Of a DNA stretch of 64,000 nt, positions 61,801 through 64,000 are shown piece by piece. Within the stretch, counting starts at the first letter, position 1, and each line of letters opens with the position of its first letter. Position numbers and translations under genes: made by a program. The notes below the pieces were generated by a model that saw nothing but the letters and a program-made list of their open reading frames with translations, did no database searches and was not told the DNA's origin. Origin of the DNA: Apostichopus japonicus (lineage: Eukaryota > Echinodermata > Holothuroidea > Aspidochirotida > Stichopodidae); NCBI RefSeq assembly GCF_037975245.1, contig NC_092571.1, positions 23,071,564-23,135,563 of the forward strand. The letters are read 5' to 3'.

Positions 61801-63062
61801 GGGGACCGGTGACGTTTAGTTGTCCCTGTAGCCCACGTGGCCCTTGACGTCCCTGGACGTTGTCTAGTTTGTGTGTATATTAATATATGAGATATTGGAG
61901 GAGGTCGAAATAGATGTGTCAAATTAGTTAATACAACTTGAATGATTTCTTTTCAACTTTCAATTTCTTTGCAGCATGTCCAGATGGTTTTCACACCCCT
62001 CCGACTTGTACCGGTACTTGCCCTGCTACTTGTGTGCTAGGGTATTGTGGTGACGATGGACAATGCTTGTGCAGGAATGGCCTTACTGGCGAAAATTGTG
62101 ACACTGGTGAGATAACACTACTTCTTAACATTAAACTTAAAAGGTTTAAAACAAAACAAAATCACCCCTCCCCCAGCACATGCAGTAATGACCACCCAAA
62201 TCCCTTTTCATCCCAGATCCAACTTGTCCATGCCTGTGTCAACAATAAATCTACCTAATGGTTCAAGTTTTCATTACAAAATATGCCCAACCCACTTTCT
62301 TCAGTTAGTCTCATGCCTGCAGATGGAACTAAATATCAACTCAAAACTATTGTGTTTCCATAGCAACCCGTGGACAGTTTGGTGTGATTGATGGCGACAT
62401 TTCCTGTGCAACAGTAGGTCTGGACGCGGATTGTAAGGGTAGCTTGATGTGCAGTGACCATGCAGGGTGCTCATGCGCTCCCGGCTGGAAAGGAATGAAC
62501 TGCGATGAAGGTAAATATATATTTATCTTGAAGGGGATGGAGAAAGATGGTGAGGGGGGGGGGGGGGCTGTGGGTGGGAGGGAGGGGTCTGACCACTACC
62601 ATTCCCCATTAAAGGAAGGACATTTCTGACATATTTGGTATATATAGGATATGTTGCATATTGATATACACTTGGATATTATGAGGCAATCTTTATTGTT
62701 CCTTACACGCACACGCACACCCACACACACACGCACACGCACACGCACATAGCAAAAAACAAACACAAATAGGGTACCTCTTGAACAAACCAGTAGCACC
62801 ATGGTTTAATATATAAGCTCGTTATGATTTCTACCGTTCAATCTCGCGTTATGACTTTACAAATATCTTTGCACAATTTTTAAAACAAATAAAAATAACA
62901 GAGAATATCTAAAATACGGTTCTTCAGTTTTCTTCTTCAATTAATCACTTCTTTTCTTCACATTTGTTTTCTTCAAAAGAGTGTGAAGCCCTGACATGGG
63001 GTCCTGATTGTGTTTTCTCCTGCAACGGAGGTACCTCTTGTGACCGCTTCACCGGAGTTTGA
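49861..63062 (+). CDS. secreted/ectodomain protein: SHFRGG-family region + Tie-like Ig and EGF modules (15-exon model)
   Basis: Exons: 49861-50010, 52079-52305, 52807-52985, 54326-54417, 54716-54993, 55447-55608, 55952-55992, 57217-57314, 57507-57762, 58334-58509, 58990-59152, 60125-60397, 61975-62106, 62364-62510, 62980-63062. All introns are GT-AG and all phases agree, giving 818 codons. Residues 1-26 form a signal peptide ([18 protein letters not shown], then SHFRGG). Residues ~27-494 are an extracellular region of an uncharacterised animal family ([28 protein letters not shown] motifs). ~495-607 is a linker domain as found before the Ig of invertebrate Tie-like proteins. ~612-698 is Ig-like. 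699-742 and 743-791 are EGF-like modules, and 792-818 is a partial third EGF ending at TGA. Role inferred: secreted or cell-surface recognition or adhesion. No transmembrane or kinase exon is seen before 64 kb. The assignment is from memory of family motifs; the exon structure is read directly. Confidence 0.85.
50443..50754. mobile_element. hAT-like MITE, 312 bp
   Basis: The ends are CAGGCGCGTAGCCAGGGG and CCTCGCTACGCCCCTG, the latter reading CAGGGGCGTAGCGAGG on the other strand. The exact 8-bp duplication CACTCCCT flanks it at 50435-50442 and 50755-50762. No coding capacity. Confidence 0.9.
51403..51785 (+). repeat. dispersed repeat, copy B
   Basis: Diverged inverted match to 26655-27010; see that entry for shared landmarks. 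Lies in intron 1. Confidence 0.6.
52079..52305 (+). CDS. exon 2: cysteine-bearing extracellular domain
   Basis: Acceptor TTTTTTCAG, donor GTTAGT, residues 51-126. It reads [20 protein letters not shown] and continues through [19 protein letters not shown]. The paired W-R-x-x-W-R-R strand and following cysteines continue the SHFRGG domain from exon 1. Confidence 0.9.
52807..52985 (+). CDS. exon 3: extracellular domain, continued
   Basis: Acceptor AAATCCAG, donor GTGAGA, entering in phase 2 and leaving in phase 1; residues 126-185. Contains [20 protein letters not shown] and the start of the next strand, CTNTLMIP, before a V-R-D-V-D-G-D motif in exon 4. Confidence 0.88.
52986..54325 (+). other. 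intron 3 with TA microsatellite
   Basis: 1340 bp. 53035-53110 and 54105-54185 resemble each other (TGGTTG(A)...AAAACA(T)ATTCTAA and AACAACACGCTGA-type motifs), indicating an old internal duplication. Confidence 0.65.
53250..53356. repeat. (TA)n microsatellite in intron 3
   Basis: About 107 bp of TA with one TGTATG interruption at 53321-53330. Confidence 0.96.
54326..54417 (+). CDS. exon 4: DVDGDDVRC motif exon
   Basis: Acceptor CTCTTTTAG, donor GTAAGT; residues 186-216. [20 protein letters not shown] is a strongly conserved motif of this ectodomain family, with three nearby cysteines likely in disulphides. Confidence 0.9.
54716..54993 (+). CDS. exon 5: cadherin-like beta domain
   Basis: Acceptor TTTTATAG; donor GTATAT after ...ACAGTCTC, chosen because it restores the phase needed by exon 6. 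Residues 217-308, including [20 protein letters not shown] and EIRDFANE. Two CxxC-type cysteines (ECGSCLSV) follow. The donor is weak; the frame stays open to 55046 if the intron were retained. Confidence 0.85.
55447..55608 (+). CDS. exon 6: [11 protein letters not shown] exon
   Basis: Acceptor TTTCTTTTTCAG, donor GTAGGT; residues 309-362. [20 protein letters not shown] and [20 protein letters not shown] match the family pattern of a beta-sandwich with a central Cys. Directly downstream is a ~190-bp TA repeat in the intron. Confidence 0.88.
55625..55812. repeat. (TA)n microsatellite in intron 6
   Basis: About 190 bp, with AAATA and TTCAATATACA interruptions, beginning 16 bp after the exon 6 donor. 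Confidence 0.96.
55831..55885 (+). mobile_element. SINE body remnant
   Basis: TTCACTGTTCTGGATTTTCC followed by AATTCTACAATTTCAATTAT and TA repeats is the 3' body of the SINE seen at 32541 and 46707, without its tRNA head. It again adjoins TA repeats. Confidence 0.8.
55952..55992 (+). CDS. exon 7: 41-bp microexon
   Basis: Acceptor TTTTATCTTCAG, donor GTGAGT; residues 363-376 ([13 protein letters not shown]). Phases on both sides fit exactly (2 in, 1 out), which is the main reason to accept such a short exon; the CC pair completes the domain of exon 6. Confidence 0.82.
56046..56375. mobile_element. fragment related to the nested hAT-like element
   Basis: GTCAGGGGGCGGATGACC at the left and TAGCGCCCCTACAG at the right look like degenerate hAT-type ends. 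On the minus strand AAGCGGAGCGCCACCA and TTGGCGCGGAGCGTAC match 3866-3900. No clean target duplication found. Confidence 0.5.
56525..56706. repeat. near-perfect long palindrome (MITE-like)
   Basis: The left arm ACAAATAATGAATGGTTTCC ... GTTCCATTCAAC and the right arm GTTGAATGGAAC ... GGAAACCATTCATTATTTGT are inverted complements of about 80 bp with few mismatches, around the centre GAGGCGCAGCCGA (itself palindromic). Single-stranded it would fold into one long hairpin. It lies in intron 7. Confidence 0.92.
57217..57314 (+). CDS. exon 8: start of Ig/Big-like beta domain
   Basis: Acceptor CTCAACCAACAG, donor GTAAGG; residues 377-409. [20 protein letters not shown] leads into [11 protein letters not shown]. 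Confidence 0.88.
57507..57762 (+). CDS. exon 9: beta domain ending in PSFWTFTI
   Basis: Acceptor TTACACACAG, donor GTAAGT; residues 410-494. [38 protein letters not shown] and DPSFWTFTI are signature strands of this domain in related invertebrate proteins (from memory). It ends the N-terminal SHFRGG-family region. Confidence 0.9.
58334..58509 (+). CDS. exon 10: Tie-like linker domain, first half
   Basis: Residues 495-553 with [20 protein letters not shown] and [20 protein letters not shown], ending at donor GTAAGC in phase 0. The acceptor is GTGGCAG (58327-58333). CTGAAAAG six bases earlier is in the same frame and would add two residues. Confidence 0.83.
58990..59152 (+). CDS. exon 11: Tie-like linker domain, second half
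   Basis: Acceptor TACCATTTAG, donor GTATGT; residues 554-607 with [20 protein letters not shown] and [12 protein letters not shown]. The single Cys could pair with that of exon 10. Confidence 0.87.
59153..60124 (+). other. intron 11
   Basis: 972 bp from GTATGT to TATATCTTCCAG. Plus-strand frames at 59263-59595 and 59801-59992 have no domain or splice support and include a GGGGGAGGGGGAGGGGG patch (59815-59831). Confidence 0.6.
60125..60397 (+). CDS. exon 12: Ig-like domain
   Basis: Acceptor TATATCTTCCAG, donor GTAAGA, phase 1 on both sides as usual for an exchangeable Ig module; residues 608-698. The B-strand Cys (TLTLCINP), the core Trp (IAWSFDG) and the F-strand QAGVYEAYR are visible. The usual F-strand Cys (Y-x-C) is replaced by Ala, while extra cysteines lie in STCIHV, KTCQAG and RICGK. 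The end HAYFDVRVR then ACPDG is the typical Ig-EGF junction of invertebrate Tie-like proteins. Confidence 0.9.
60398..61974 (+). other. intron 12
   Basis: 1577 bp, no repeat or exon recognised. Confidence 0.6.
61975..62106 (+). CDS. exon 13: EGF-like module 1 (eight cysteines)
   Basis: Acceptor AATTTCTTTGCAG, donor GTGAGA, phase 1-1; residues 699-742. It opens with [20 protein letters not shown] and ends with [12 protein letters not shown]: eight Cys in the spacing of Tie/laminin-type EGF repeats. Confidence 0.92.
62364..62510 (+). CDS. exon 14: EGF-like module 2
   Basis: Acceptor GTTTCCATAG, donor GTAAAT, phase 1-1; residues 743-791. [20 protein letters not shown] followed by KGMNCDE matches the second EGF of Tie receptors; the first two Cys of the usual eight are missing. 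Confidence 0.9.
62980..63062 (+). CDS. exon 15: partial EGF-like module 3, ends at TGA
   Basis: Acceptor TTTTCTTCAAAAG; residues 792-818 then TGA at 63060-63062. [20 protein letters not shown] and CDRFTGV match the first half of Tie EGF 3, after which family members continue with C-x-C...C. Here the next codon is TGA and what follows (YECHLLLSMNG, then another TGA) no longer resembles EGF. This is either the true end of a secreted protein, a nonsense mutation, or a missed donor. The next AATAAA is at about 63605. Confidence 0.7.
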
Positions 63063-64000
63063 TATGAATGTCATCTCCTTCTGTCTATGAATGGACAATG
63101 AACCAACGAGAGAGACGCTGTACATTCATGCTTTTAAATTAATACATAGACTGATTAGTTTACTTCGCATATGCAGACAATTTTACCATTTTAAGTTTTC
63201 CTATTCAGCAAGTCAAACCTATAGGAAGTCAACTACTCTTAGTCTCCTGTACTATTTCGATATTCCATCACTGTATCTATATTATTGTGATAATTCGAAT
63301 ATAAATATCGTCACAGAGTTGTTAATGTTTTTACATTATAATTCTAATTAACTTTCAGTGAATCCATGGTCGGACGGGGACATAAATTGCTACCGGTGCT
63401 GGGGCTTTTTTTTCCTTTTGTTTCTTTCCATTGGGGTTGCAAGTCAGAACCAATGGTGTATAATAGACAAAGGTTATCAGGGTTTTGTCGATGGGGAAAA
63501 TTCCTATCGGAGATTAATTATTTTTGGTTTATTCCATTTCATCGTTAAACATCTAGTGATATGATTCCGGTGAATCAAGTTTTAGACATTGAAAAACAAT
63601 TAAAGAATAAATATGTAATTTATTCCTATGATGAGCTGCGACTAGTCATATATTTCTTTGGTATTTATTTATCATTATATATATATGCTACAAAACAAAC
63701 TATTAATATGTTAATAAAGAGTAAACAACAACTAGGAAGAAATTAAGAGAGAAAACAATAGGGCAATCCACGGAGTTGCAAATCTCTTCGCCAGTAAACC
63801 GTTTAGGAGTAGTTTTGTACCCAAAATTGAGCCAAAAAAATACATTTGACCTTTAACCACGTAACAAAATTCACATAATTTGACCTTTCCACCCGGGACA
63901 TTAGGGGGGGGGGGGGTATCTTCCCACCAAGTTTGAAGAAACACGGCCCAGTCGTCTAGGAGATTTTGACATAAAAAGTTGGACAAACAAACACACACAC
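63063..64000. other. 3' flank of the Tie-like gene; no further exon proven
   Basis: If TGA 63060 is the true stop, this begins as 3' UTR with AATAAA at about 63605 and 63712. A consensus acceptor AACTTTCAG at 63350-63358 is followed by an open frame (VNPWSDGDINCYRCWG-like in the expected phase) that I cannot match to Tie or EGF sequence. A 16-base G run lies at 63904-63916 and a CA repeat at the very end. Confidence 0.45.

Noticed and set aside
63358-63564. Next exon of the Tie-like gene after acceptor AACTTTCAG
   Set aside because: The phase would fit only if exon 15 had a donor, and the translated sequence does not resemble the rest of an EGF or a downstream Tie domain.

Overview
The window is AT-rich nuclear DNA of an animal, most likely a marine invertebrate deuterostome and probably an echinoderm (sea cucumber or relative). 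The reasons are: one widely split gene with consensus GT-AG introns; eukaryotic tRNA-Pro genes with internal A and B boxes; non-LTR retrotransposons, hAT-type elements with 8-bp target duplications and tRNA-derived SINEs; and a Tie-receptor-like Ig/EGF ectodomain of a type I associate with echinoderms and amphioxus. The organism call rests on family recognition from memory, not on a search.

Layout. 1-8 kb is repeat-rich: a 264-bp tandem repeat with 42-bp subrepeats, a ~34-bp minisatellite with a 275-bp higher-order period, a 1.73-kb hAT-like element inside that minisatellite (itself carrying a nested 0.68-kb element), and a 1-kb pentanucleotide satellite. 8.5-19.1 kb is a tandem array of 17 same-strand tRNA-Pro genes (5 AGG, 12 TGG anticodons) on ~405-420-bp units, with two tRNA-Pro relics at its left edge. 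One LINE family has repeatedly invaded the spacers: a broken 2.27-kb copy and four 3' fragments. A 1.56-kb block of three tRNAs plus a LINE fragment has been tandemly duplicated.

19-49 kb has no gene I can prove. It holds microsatellites (including 221 bp of pure GAT/ATG), a fold-back element, three hAT-like or dispersed repeats, SINEs with a tRNA-Tyr(AUA)-like head, a 170-bp triplication, and one isolated candidate C-terminal exon on the minus strand near 43.55 kb.

49.86-63.06 kb is a plus-strand gene that I assembled from 15 coding exons whose splice phases all agree: 818 codons, beginning with a signal peptide. The first ~494 residues are a cysteine-containing, cadherin/Ig-like extracellular region of an uncharacterised animal family (mature N-terminus SHFRGG). 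They are followed by a Tie-like part: a ~110-residue linker domain, one Ig-like domain and EGF-like modules. The third EGF ends at an in-frame TGA where family members have Cys, so the product as read would be secreted; no membrane segment or kinase exon is visible. The introns carry MITEs, SINE remnants and long TA runs.
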